This document shows, piece by piece, positions 35,901 to 49,800 of a DNA stretch of 64,000 bases; position 1 is the first letter of the stretch; every line of letters starts with the position of its first letter. Position numbers and translations under genes: made by a program. The stretch is taken from assembly GCA_020698575.1 (NCBI GenBank), contig CM036245.1, forward strand, positions 4,768,109 through 4,832,108, written 5' to 3'. The notes beneath the pieces are model-generated. The model saw only the letters and a program-made list of their open reading frames with translations, did not search any database and had not been told where the DNA came from. The stretch comes from Bostrychus sinensis (Eukaryota; Chordata; Actinopteri; Gobiiformes; Eleotridae).

Positions 35901-38900
35901 ACAGCACGGGCAGCCGCGCCCCCTCCCTGGACGACGACGAGGAGGAGGAGGACAGGCTCCATGCAATGATCTCAATGATCTGCTCTCGGAACCTCACTGA
36001 CCCTAATGTCAAGAAAGGTTTTTATCTGCACCAACTAACCCCCTTCTGTCACCCAGACCACACCCACTTTCACCCTAACTCCGCCCACTGTCACCCTGAC
36101 CACACCCTCATACTCCCCAGACCACACCCACTTTCACCCTAACTCCGCCCACTGTCACCCTGACCACACCCTCATACTCCCCAGACCACACCCACTTTCA
36201 CCCTAACTCCGCCCACTTTTACCCTGACTCTGCCCACTGTCACCCTGACCACACCCACTTTTACCCTAACTCCGCTCACTTTCATCCTGACCCCACCCTC
36301 ATACTTCCCAGACCACACCCACCCACTTTCACCCTGACCCCACCCACTTTCACCCTAACTCCGCCCACTGTCACCCTGCCCCTGCCCCCATACTATCAGG
36401 ACCACACCCACTTTTTTCACTAACTCCGCCCCCATACTTCCCAGGCCACACCCACTTTCACCCTAACTCCATCCACTGTCACCCTGCCCCCATACTCCCA
36501 GGACCACACCCACTTTCACCCTCACCCCACCCTCATACTCCCCAGACCACACCCACTTTCACTCTGACTCCACCCTCATACTCCCTAGACCACACCCACT
36601 TTCACCCTGACTCCACCCTCATGCTCCCAGGACCACACCCACTTTTTTTCACTAACTTCACCCTCATACTCCCCAGACCACACCCACTTTCACCCCGACC
36701 CCGCCCCCATACTCCCCAGACCACACCCACTTTCACCTGGCCTCGCCTGTATCTCACCAACTAATGCCGTGTTTATGATACATTGGAATCTCGAAGTCCC
36801 GACTTCCAAAATATACTTCTGTTCAAGAAAGCATCTCGGAAAACTACACAACAATAGTTTCCATTTTGTTTTATAGTAAACAAACACATTCACCATTAGA
36901 ACTGCTTGGTGCAGTACAGAGTTATATCAGGGGATGTTTCTATTTCTAGTTTAGTTATTCAGCGATAAATAAACTGTCTAGGATGTTTTTGCAGTAATAA
37001 CGTCATTAATTATATAGAGAGGTACATGAGATCTCTTGTTTAAAATAACAATTTCACTGTTAGTAACCACACCATCCTCCTGTCAGGGAGGGAGTAGGGC
37101 GGAGTACAGTTAAACAATATCTTTGCGGTATTGAAAGAAAAGTTACCATACTACTGGTATCGAAAATATTAAATTAAATTCAGTACCTAGTGGAACCTTT
37201 AATGTTCCTTTGCAAAAAAACTAACAGAATAAATCATACAAACTACTGGTTTTAACTCACACCTAAGAGTTTTGCTCTGAAAATTGGGCTTTTATTCAAT
37301 ATTATTGGGTTTTATGATTGTAGAAGATGAATTAGCTCACCATAGGCATCAGAAAAAGCACCCAGATACCGGTATCGAAAATCTGAACGGTATCCAGCTC
37401 TAAAGTCCCCAGGATTGTGACGTCAACTCAGGAACTCCGAGTTCAACCCTTCCATACGAGTTTCCGAGCAAAATTCCTGACCTGAGGTGGTGTGCATCTT
37501 GTTTTTCCGAGTCAAAGGTCGGAATTTCCAAGATTCCAATGTTTTATGAACGAGTCATAACCCTTTTCCATAAACCACATCACACCCCTTAACTCCGCCC
37601 TCATACTCCCCAGACCACGCCCACTTCCTGTCCCACTCAGTCCACTTCCTGTAACCCTCTAACTCACCAACCAACCCTTTCTTCTCCTCCGTTCCCTTTT
37701 CCCCTGCTTCTCCCTGTCCCTGTCCCATCCAGAGGTGGAAAGTGACAAACCTTGCTGGGAAAAAAATATTAAAATTTCAGCCACAAGAGGTCACAAGCCT
37801 CATTGAGCTGTAGTAGTAGTATTAAGAGTATTAAGAGTACTGTACTTCTTCCATCTCTGGTGGGTAAACCCTGTCTGTTCTCCTTCACCTCTGTGTCCTG
37901 CTGTGTGCTACTGTCGCCAAACTCAACAGTGTCAAAGGCATGGGACGGTTTGAGAGAGTCCAGTGGTACTCGAAGTTTGAGACAGAATAGTGTCATTTTC
38001 TAACTCGATCTTGGATTAGACGTGGGCACAGAATCCTGCACACACTTCCAGGAGAGTGTAATCTAACTCAATGACCTCCTGATGTTCAGAACAGTCGGTC
38101 TTCCTGTTCCCGTACCGTCTCTCACTAACACACAGTCTGTACACCTCATTTTGTCCAATGAACAGCTTGATTTTTGCCGCCGACAGACCTAATACCACGC
38201 CTGTCCACCATGTCTCAGGCTTTAACAGGTCCCTCAGCACCGGGAGAACTAAATTACTCTGTCACTCACAATGAACTCTGAATGAAGTGAATCTGATCAC
38301 ACGAGCTGTTTACACGGCGTCCAGAGCCAGTGTTTATACGACAAGGCATCTCCAGTAATTTAGGAGTTCTTCTACCTGGTGTCTACTCCACAGATCGACA
38401 AAAAAATCAAGTCTAAACCAGTGTTTAGTGGTGATTTTCACTGACCTAATGCTGGTTTGAAGTAATGAAGGTATGGACCAGTGATGTTAGGATTAGACTT
38501 TATTGTCTTCGTAGGGAAATTTGTCCCATCCTCCAATGCCACTGGGTTAAACCTGTCAGGAGCCTGAATACCTACTCTAGCTCCAAGATTAGCCTATTGT
38601 GCAAGTTTTAGGTTGAACTGTGGTGGTGTAAATGCCAAAAGTGTCCGGGCTAGCGAGAGCTGTCCGGGGTCCTGCACGCTCTGATGACGTCACAACAGGA
38701 TTTATCTACAGGCTACACAACGTCAACAAATTAAAGGTTAGATAGAGAGATAGATAGTGATGGTGAATTCTAGGCTACATGAAGCAATGAACCACTTTGA
38801 CACAGCTGGCTCAAGAATGACACACTGCTCGAAGCATTTATTACAGACTGAATAGTGACATCTGCTGGCTGTCTGTGAGAACTGAGTCCCATTGGAGCAC

Positions 38901-41900
38901 ATGAAAAAAAACCAAACGAGGCCTCGCTCGCTGTGGTCACGTGATCTTAATCAGGGCTCGAATCGCTCGTCTCGAAACACTTCTGCTCCAAAAGATCGAT
39001 ACTGCAGCGGGCCTCGAGCACAACATCACTATAGATAGACAGGTAGACATAGATACATAGATAATTGGTGGTATTGGTGTGATAAACGCCATATTTAAGT
39101 GTAAACTTCTTTTAAGGAGTTAGCCGTCATGTCCACATCCATAGCTGTATGTAATTCTTTCAGTTTTTTTCCGTATTACCTAGAGTTTATTACTATTTTT
39201 GAATGATGGATTCAGCCAATGAAAACCCACTACGTCAAAGGACCAATCACAACGCGCTACGTCGTCAGAGCGCGCAGGACCCTGGACAGCTCTCGCAGCC
39301 CGGACACTTTCGGTACTTACAGCGGTACTGACAGTTACTGGGCGTTTTATGGCTGAAGAAACAGTATCGTTACTAATGTAGACCAAGTAGCTTTGCTCTA
39401 ATTGAATAAAATGAGCTAAAGATGGCGGTCACAGCTAGAGTCAATCTGCTATCTGCCAATTTTTGCGATTTTATGCCGATTTTTGGTCAGGCAACCATGT
39501 GACTGAAGGACCCCAGCTTCCCCAACCATCTTGTAGCAGTTTGGGCTCTTACTCTGCATTTCCTAGGAAAACATCCAAAATTCAAAATCCAAAAAACTGT
39601 CATAGAAAGATTTTGCCAGTTTTTCTGCCATAGAACCTCGTATAGAACAAAAATCCAAAAGCGTTTTGCTCTCCCCAAGATCTACCTGCACACAGAATCT
39701 GGTTTTCTCAAGAAACTCATCTTCAACTGCACTCACTGCCATATTCCAGCACATTTGTTTGCATTTTAATAAGGATAACTAAAACAAACAAATGGCTATA
39801 TTATATCATTTTCTTTAATAAAATATCTTCAGTGTTTTATTGGCTATTGGCTGCTTTGAATTTTACTGGCATTGGCGATAGAAAAACCCATGTTCCTCTA
39901 GTCACAGCAGGAGGTTCATCCATTTATCTCCAAGTTTTTCTGAAGCACTGCGTTTTGGAAAGCCGTCCTGCAGATGGACAGTCAGTAACTTTTGAACTCA
40001 CAGGCTTCCCTCGTTTTGCCAAATAATCTCAGGTTGAAAATTGCACAGCGTGGCATGAGCTTATAACGTGTTTTTTTTCATCATGTGGGGCAGTTTGCAT
40101 TGATGGTGACCTGTGTGTGTCTTGGGTCTAGGTAAATCTCTGGAGAGTGTTTCTAAAGCATGCCTCTGCACTGTTGGGTTGGTCGCTAACTTTCCTCACA
40201 CTTCCCTGCATACAACTCTGTTTCTTTTTCATCTCTCACTTGCAACATGCTTGACTTCTGCATGGGAACTCTGCACTTAACGTCTCTTTATGATTTCAGA
40301 CGATGACTGTGTGTTGTTTTTTGTTTTGTTTTTGTTTTGTTTTTTGCATACTGTGATGGATAACCCTTCTTTATTTTGGTTCCTCTCTCCTCTCCTCTTG
40401 TGTGTCGGTCCATCGCGATGCTGTTCACTCTAATTCCTCGCTCCACTCTCTCCCCTTTTTTGTCATTACGGTCCTGTGGGGTTCCGCAGTAGAAACACCG
40501 AGGCGTGAAAAAAGTTTATTCTCTATTTTAAAACATCCACGAGGCCCGGACGCTGGTCTTGTCCAATACTTTTTTATTTCTGTTTTTTTTGTATTTTGGG
40601 GGGTTGATCTCTATGACAGGTCACCAGCTCCAACCGTGAGAATTAAGGTGAAGAGCATTTTGCAGCCTGTTGGTTTCCCATCTCTCCTCCTCGTCCTCAT
40701 GTCTTTCTCAACATCATTATTATTTCTCTGTCTTTCTTGTTGTCTTTTTGCACCCTGCACGGCTTCAGCTTCAGCCTCAGTCCACCCCCCACGTTCATTT
40801 CTCCACTTACCTCGCCTCTTTTTGCCTCTTGTCTCTTTCTTTTTCTGTCTTCCTCTGAATGAACTGAACCAGCATGGCTTCCCTGCATCTCTTGCTCGTC
40901 TTCTCCCAAAAAAAAAAAAACATCTTCCTAAACTCTGATCCCTCCCTGACTTTCACTTCTTCCCTCATGTTTTTTCCAACACACTGTCCATCCATGTCCC
41001 ATCTCTTAAAGGGATAGTTCTGTTTTAATTTGTACTGTCTATCAGCTGATAACCTACAATAGATATGTATCAGCACACAAGCATTTTGGAGACAAGAGAC
41101 AGCTTTCAAAAACTTGGTTTGGCTGCAAAAGGGGCCAGCAGATCATTTAACCATGGGCTCAAGACTCCCCTGTAAAAAAGAATAGCAACATCAATGCAAC
41201 TGGTTAAATAAATGCCAAATATCTTTTTTACAATTTAAGAGTTTCTCACATCTGTAATCTGTCTGGTCCTTCAAGCCTTCCAAAGCAACTGTGGTTGTAA
41301 AATTGCAAAAGATGTCAGTGTTAGTTCCACTGCACTTTGTTAATTGCTGTAATTGTAATTTGTAAAAATACTATGTATATTAAGTGAGCTATTACTTTAT
41401 TAGTATATGGTGACCAGATTTCTAGACCCAATAACTGGAACACATTTTTTCCACAAATCGTGGTTCATCTGAACCAAGTGGCAACAAAGCTTCTGAAACA
41501 TTTGATTTTCTGTCATGTAATTCAGTACAGGACAGTAATGAGTCTACAGTGCGTAACTTAGTATTGTGGGGCTCCAGGGCAGGTTTTCAGAATGGGCCCC
41601 AAAATTATGAAGCACATTCAATATTTTAGATTCATGCTTTAGGCTTCTGTTTAATAAAATGTAGCTGTTTTTTTGGGACTTTGATGCCAATTAAATTAAT
41701 AAAAATAGTTTTGCACCAACCAAGCAATTCTTCTTAGAGCGCCCTGGCAGCAGGACAAGAAGCCTAGAACTGGGACCGTCCCTGTTCAATAAGGACACAC
41801 AGTTACCCGAGCTTACCAATATTAAAATTAAACTGAGTTTAGTGAAAACAACTAGAGCCTCATTAATGTAAGTTTAAGACGTCATATTAAAATCAATGGA

Positions 41901-44900
41901 ACTAAACACACTGGAGTAACTAACTGTGTGTAATATAAGCATTATAGAAAATTTACTCTCTGAAACAAAAGAAGTTTTAATTACCTCAGCTGTAGTAAAT
42001 TGGACTTTTGTCGTCTCCAAAATGCAGTTGCACTGACATCTGCTGTAGGTACAGGAATTGTACCTCACATGGTTCCTCCCAAAAAAAGAAAGAACTATTT
42101 CTTTAATTTCATAAAAACCAACAAAACCCCATAATACAGTATATTTCTGGTTGAGCTGAGGGACCTTTGTCATAAAATGTAAATGATAAAGGAAAAATCT
42201 GCCTGTATTTTCCCTGATCCCAGCTCAGTCTCTCTGTCCTTCTCCTCTGTCCGCTCCGGTCCAGACCACGGGGACATGATGGAGATGCAGGGTTTGAGAG
42301 GGAGCCCGTCGTCATGGCAACAGGCTGAAGCGACCAGTCAGGAGCCTCCGTGCGTGTCCTGCTCCAGTGCCGCCAGCAACATTTCCTTCGACTTCCCGGC
42401 CGGCTGCACGTGCATCCACGACACCACCGATATACACACGTAAGAAATAAATACACCGCCGATATACACACGTAAGAAATAAATACACCGCCGATATACA
42501 CACGTAAGAAATAAATACACCGCCGATATACACACGTAAGAAATAAATACACCGCCGATATACACACGTAAGAGATAAATACACCGCCGATATACACACG
42601 TAAGAAATAAATACACCGCCGATATACACACGTAAGAGATAAATACACCGCCGATATACACACGTAAGAGATAAATACACCGCCGATATACACACGTAAG
42701 AGATAAATACACCGCCGATATACACACGTAAGAAATAAATACACTGCCGATATACACACGTAAGAGATAAATACACTGCCGATATACACACGTAAGAGAT
42801 AAATACACCGCCGATATACACACGTAAGAGATAAATACACCGCCGATATACACACGTAAGAGATAAATACACCGCCGATATACACACGTAAGAGATAAAT
42901 ACACCGCCGATATACACACGTAAGAGATAAATACACCGCCGATATACACACGTAAGAGATAAATACACCGCCGATATACACACGTAAGATAAATACACTG
43001 CCGATATACACACGTAAGAGATAAATACACCGCCAATATACACACGTAAGAGATAAATACACCGCCGATATACACACGTAAGAGATAAATACACCGCCGA
43101 TATACACACGTAAGATAAATACACTGCCGATATACACACGTAAGAGATAAATACACCGCCAATATACACACGTAAGAGATAAATACACCACCAATATACA
43201 CACGTAAGCGATAAATACACCGCCGATATACACACATAAGAGATAAATACGCCACCGATATACACACGTAAGACAAAAAAACACTGCCGATATACACACA
43301 TAAGAGATAAATATCCCACCGATATACACACGTAAGAGATAAATACACCGCCAATATACACACGTAAGAGATAAATACACCGCCAATAGACACACGTAAG
43401 ACAAAAAAACACTGCCGATATACACACATAAGAGATAAATACGCCGATATACACACATAAGAGATAAATACACCGCCAATATACACACGTAAGAGATAAA
43501 TACACCGCCGATATACACACATAAGAGATAAATACGCCAATATACACACGTAAGAAATAAATACGGCACTGATATACACACGTAATAGATAAATACGCCA
43601 CCGATATACACACGTAAGAGAAAAAAACACTGCCGATATACACACGTAAGAGATAAATACACCGCCGATATACACACGTAAGAGATAAATACACCGCCGA
43701 TATACACACGTAAGAGATAAATACACCGCCGATATACACACGTAAGAGATAAATACACCGCCGATATACACACGTAAGATAAATACACTGCCGATATACA
43801 CACGTAAGAGATAAATACACCGCCAATATACACACGTAAGAGATAAATACACCGCCGATATACACACGTAAGAGATAAATACACCGCCGATATACACACG
43901 TAAGATAAATACACTGCCGATATACACACGTAAGAGATAAATACACCGCCAATATAAACACGTAAGAGATAAATACACCGCCAATATACACACGTAAGAG
44001 ATAAATACACCGCCGATATACACACGTAAGATAAATACACTGCCGATATACACACGTAAGAGATAAATACACCGCCAATATACACACGTAAGAGATAAAT
44101 ACACCGCCGATATACACACGTAAGAGATAAATACACCGCCGATATACACACGTAAGATAAATACACTGCCGATATACACACGTAAGAGATAAATACACCG
44201 CCAATATAAACACGTAAGAGATAAATACACCGCCAATATACACACGTAAGAGATAAATACACCGCCGATATACACATATAAGAGATAAATACGCCACCGA
44301 TATACACACATAAGAGATAAATACGCCAATATACACACGTAAGAAATAAATACGGCACTGATATACACACGTAATAGATAAATACGCCACCGATATACAC
44401 ACGTAAGAGATAAATACACCGCCGATATACACACGTAAGAGATAAATACACCGCCGATATACACACGTAAGAGATAAATACACCGCCGATATACACACGT
44501 AAGAGATAAATACACCGCCGATATACACACGTAAGATAAATACACTGCCGATATACACACGTAAGAGATAAATACACCGCCAATATACACACGTAAGAGA
44601 TAAATACACCGCCGATATACACACGTAAGAGATAAATACACCGCCGATATACACACGTAAGATAAATACACTGCCGATATACACACGTAAGAGATAAATA
44701 CACCGCCAATATAAACACGTAAGAGATAAATACACCGCCAATATACACACGTAAGAGATAAATACACCGCCGATATACACACGTAAGATAAATACACTGC
44801 CGATATACACACGTAAGAGATAAATACACCGCCAATATACACACGTAAGAGATAAATACACCGCCGATATACACACGTAAGAGATAAATACACCGCCGAT

Positions 44901-46251
44901 ATACACACGTAAGATAAATACACTGCCGATATACACACGTAAGAGATAAATACACCGCCAATATAAACACGTAAGAGATAAATACACCGCCAATATACAC
45001 ACGTAAGAGATAAATACACCGCCGATATACACATATAAGAGATAAATACGCCACCGATATACATACGTAAGACAAAAAAACACTGCCGATATACACACAT
45101 AAGAGATAAATACGTCACCGATATACACACGTAAGAGATAAATACACCGCCAATATACACACGTAAGAGATAAATACACTGCCAATAGACACACGTAAGA
45201 CAAAAAAACACTGCCGATATACACACATAAGAGATAAATACGCCGATATACACACATAAGAGATAAATACACCGCCAATATACACACGTAAGAGATAAAT
45301 ACACCGCCGATATACACACATAAGAGATAAATACGCCAATATACACACGTAAGAAATAAATACGGCACTGATATACACACGTAAGAGAACAAAACACTGC
45401 CGATATACACACGTAAGAGATAAATACGCCACCGATATATACACACGTAAGAGAAAAAAACACTGCCGATATACACACGTAAGAGATAAACCGCCGATAT
45501 ACACACGTAAGAGATAAACACACCGCCGAAATACACACGTAAGAGATAAATACGCCACCGATATACACACGTAAGAAAAAAAAACACTGCCGAAATACAT
45601 ACATAAGCGATAAATACACTGCCGATATACACACGAAAGATACACGTACAACTGAAGCCCAGAGGGTGGGTCGTCACTAGTCGTATATTTGTGAAATATT
45701 TCAAGCCTTTATTATGGCGTACAGTCAACGGAAACCAAAGTTTAGTATCTCATAAATATTTATAAAATCGCATAATAATCATCACAATTAAATGAACTTG
45801 TTTGACTTTTCTACAGTGTTCTAATGTGCGGACATATAGCAGTGTGAGATAGTCTAATGGTCCATTCATTTCTACGTCCATGTTGTTAAGGGAGCACTTC
45901 ACTGAAATATAATTATAAGTCCATCTGTCGCACTTCTCTAACAGATGCAGCCAACAGTGTTTATGTGAGTCAGTCTCTATCTTTAGTAACTGAGATGTGA
46001 CTGAGTGTTTTCTGATCTCTGTGGCAGTGTTCCTCTGAAGATGCTGTGCCAAAACATGAAGAGGCAGATCGTCTCCAGGGCGTTCTATGGATGTGAGTAT
46101 AAATATTACAGCGGCTCGGAGAAGCAGACGGGAGCAACACCACGGAGACTAAGACGTAGACTCATTTAAATGTGTGCTCTCCATAGACAACACAGAATCT
46201 GCTGTTGAGAAAAAATTTGGGCCTCACTGAGGAGCGTGTACTACTACTACA

Positions 46252-46302
<51 letters not shown>

Positions 46303-46800
46303 GCCACTATGAGGAGTTTGTACTGGGGAATGCTAAGTTCTGGAGTTGTATTACTTCTGTTACTGCTGCTGTTACTACTTTTACTTTTGCCAGTACTAAT
46401 GCCACAATGAGGAGTTTGCACTGGGGAGTGCAAAGTTTTTGGGTTCTATTACTACTACTGTCACTACTACTTCTACTACTACTACTATTACTACTACCAC
46501 TGTCACTACTACTTCTACTATTACTACTACCACTGTCACTACTACTTCTACTACTACTACTATTACTACTACCACTGTCACTACCACTACTACTACTACC
46601 ACTACCACTGCCACTGCTACCGTTACTATTACTACTACTACTACTACTATTACTACCACTGTCACTACTACTTCTACTACTACTACTACTACTACTACCA
46701 CTGTCACTACTACTACCACTACCACTGCCACTGCTACCGTTACTACTACTACTACTACTCCTACTACCACTGTCACTACTACTACTACTACTACTACCAA

Positions 46801-46831
<31 letters not shown>

Positions 46832-49800
46832 GCCATACCGCTACTACTACTACCACTACTACCACTACTACCACTACTACTACTATTACTACCACTGCCA
46901 CTGCTACTGTTACTACTGCCACTACTACTACTACTGCTACAACTACTACTATTACTACTACTATTGTCATATTAGAGAGCTTGTATTGAGGAGTGTTAAG
47001 TTCTGGGATTGTACTACTACTACTAGCACTACAACTACTACCACCTCTTCTAATATTACTACTACTACTACTATTACAGTGGAAATTTTACTTGGTAGTG
47101 CTAAGTTCTGTACTACTACTACTACTGGAAGTTGGAGACGTTAGTTGTCCTAGTAAGTCATCATTGCTCCTGTCTGCTTCTCCAAACTGGTCCTGACACT
47201 ACTTTAGGATCTGAGTTACCATCACTAACGATCTCAAATCCATTTGAAGTAATTTGTTGAAGTTGTTTGTAAAGTAAGCCATGTGTGTATCTGGCCGCAG
47301 TAATAAGTTTGTAATGAGAGTTTTATTTTCCGCATAATGAAGACGTCGCAGCCATAACTCATTTATAAAAGTCATTATTACAGAATCACTTCTCATTAAA
47401 CGGTCGTCCCGTCTGTATGTCTCTGTTAATTAGATTCACACAGATTTATATTGTTCATTAAAATGTATTGTCCTTTTTTACAGGTGCAATTAAATCAAGC
47501 TGTTATGAAATCTGCCATTTAAAACCATATAATTTATTACGCCATAGCTGGACCTGTTTGTTTGAAATGTCTTTTAATTAAACACTATTAGGTCTTACAT
47601 TAACCTTCTATTCCACAGAAGAAATTAACCAACATGTCGCTGAAGCAGATTATATTTACTGCAATGTAGGGAACTGCTGCAGTGTGGACTAGGGCCTGCA
47701 CGATATGGAGAAAACATGCGATATTCAATAACTTTGTTGAAAATTGCGATAACAATATTATTGCGATATATTGGAAAATAGAGCCTACTTTTCGAACATA
47801 GTGCGTGTTGTTGAATTTGTCTGTGTGTTTTTTAATTTGTTTGTGTTTCTGTTTTTGTTTGCGTGTTATTGATTTTGTTGGTATGACTTTCCCTTCAGGG
47901 CCACCGTAGTTTATTGAACACAACATAACAAAACCTAAAAATTACTCCACTTTTTCCTTCATTTTTCTATCAGTCTAACTCTTTCTATGCCCAGCTCAGA
48001 GTGACCAGTGTTAATAGTTCTAATTTTACTGTGTATACTGAAGAGTTTTTCCATATTAGTTGATGTTTAACTCTCAGCTCCTCTGTGTTTCCTCCAGGGC
48101 TGGCCTACTGCCGACACCTGTCCACTGTGCGCACTCACCTGTCGGCTCTGGTCAACCACAACATCGTGCCCCCGGATCGACCCTGCGAGGCGTCGGGGGG
48201 GCTCAGCAAAGAGGTGTGGAGCAAGTACCAGAAGGACTGCAAGGTACTGCACAGGAACTCTCCCACACGTCTATGACTGCGTTTACCTGCACTACAATAC
48301 TCTGAATATAATCTGAATATGAGCATACTCCGAATAAGATACTGTCATGTAAACACTGTTTTAGAATGACCTTAATCAGACTAAGTTCACCCGGGGCCAG
48401 ATTTATCAAAGGTTAGCTGCACGCTAACTGAATAAGATGCGCTAAAATTGGAGCAAACCCAGACGCAGTTGAGATTTGCGTGTCTTACAGGAGCAGAGCG
48501 AACGCAATGCAGATTTTGCTCCTATGACCTAATGAATCTGTAAACTGAGGCGTTCTTCCCAGAGTGCGCAAAATGGAAGGCGGAGAAAATGCAAATTCAT
48601 TCATTTACCGCCCGCAATATTATTTATCAAGGCTCACCATGAGTTTGCGTGCGAAAATAGCGTAGCACGTTGGAGAAGGACGTGCTAATCTTTTGCACAG
48701 ATATGGCTGCTGTGATTTGTGTGAGACGAAGGAGAAGAAATGAACAAATACGTAGGGTTAGAGATGTTTGCCACGCGTGCAGATCTATTTGCCATGACGG
48801 ATGAAAAAATTATTCACCAGCACTTTCAGCTCTTCTTAGTTAAATTTTTGCTTCCGTTTGTGTTCCACTTCCACACCTTCCATGACGCAAAACAATACAC
48901 GCAATGATGCCGTTGCCATCTGTTTGCACTGTCACTGGCAACGAAGTTTGTCTCAGTAATTCACGCGCAACACGCCCTTTAATAGCGGACGCAAATTTTC
49001 TCATTGCACTCGCAGTTTAGCACCCGTCTTAGTAAATATGGCCCCTGGAGTATGCCGATCTTTCTGATTATTGCTGCATGTAAACACCTTAATCAGATTA
49101 TTGCTTGTTCTCACCTTTATGGCAGAAGTTAAGGTGGCTTTGTGACTGATAAAAACTTTCTTAATTCAAGAGAAAACGGTCAAAGCGCCGTTATTCTCAG
49201 CAAAACAAGCTAGCGGTTATCAGCGGTTATTAGCAACAGCTGTTTCTGGTTTTAGACGGCAGCGTGGGGCTCTTCATAAAACAAACATTGTGTTTATTTT
49301 TAACATTATATTAACATGAGTCAAACTAGTGATGTTATATAGTGAGTTGTTTAAATGTAGGGTCAGTACAGTTGCACAACATGGAATATATACTGCACAG
49401 AAAGCTGGTAAACAGAAGGTGTAGCGTAGCGTTAGCATTAGCTTTACCTCCAGCCTCTCATCGCTACACTCCAGGATTTACTCTCGTCCTTTTATTAAAT
49501 ACAGACAACGCAGCATGTTTTAAATATCTGCTATAAATGTGTTTTATATCTCGTACATTAACACAACATTTAAAACTCTAACTTAATCAGAATATGCTCT
49601 TAACACATAAACAGGAACATGCTAATTCCAGTAGCGCATGTAAACACCTTATTCAGAATATGAGCTTAATCTGATATGGACCTTAATCGGATTATGGTGT
49701 GCCATGTAAACGCAGTCATTGTCTTTGAGCACAGTTGGCACAAAAGTAAGTTACAGCTGTGTTCTCTTAAGAAGTTGGATAGTGCTGTGCAAGTTTTTAA

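Noticed and set aside
37880..38003. Possible extra exon (STVSKAWDGLRESSGTRSLRQ) between exons 10 and 11
   Set aside because: AG and GT-like borders exist, but exons 10 and 11 already join into the conserved family sequence, and I recognise no match for the inserted residues.
40402..40938. 178-residue plus-strand frame in the exon 10-11 intron
   Set aside because: Pyrimidine-rich, low complexity. No acceptor/donor pair gives a phase-compatible exon with SGSM homology.
42421..45645. CRISPR-like regular array
   Set aside because: Units are contiguous tandem copies without unique spacers, and this is animal nuclear DNA.
42109..45728. Three overlapping minus-strand open frames of about 1000-1140 residues (repeating YIGGVFISYVCIS)
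   Set aside because: They are a by-product of a 32-bp tandem repeat with no stop in any minus frame. All three frames are open at once, there is no homology, and the array lies inside an sgsm2 intron.
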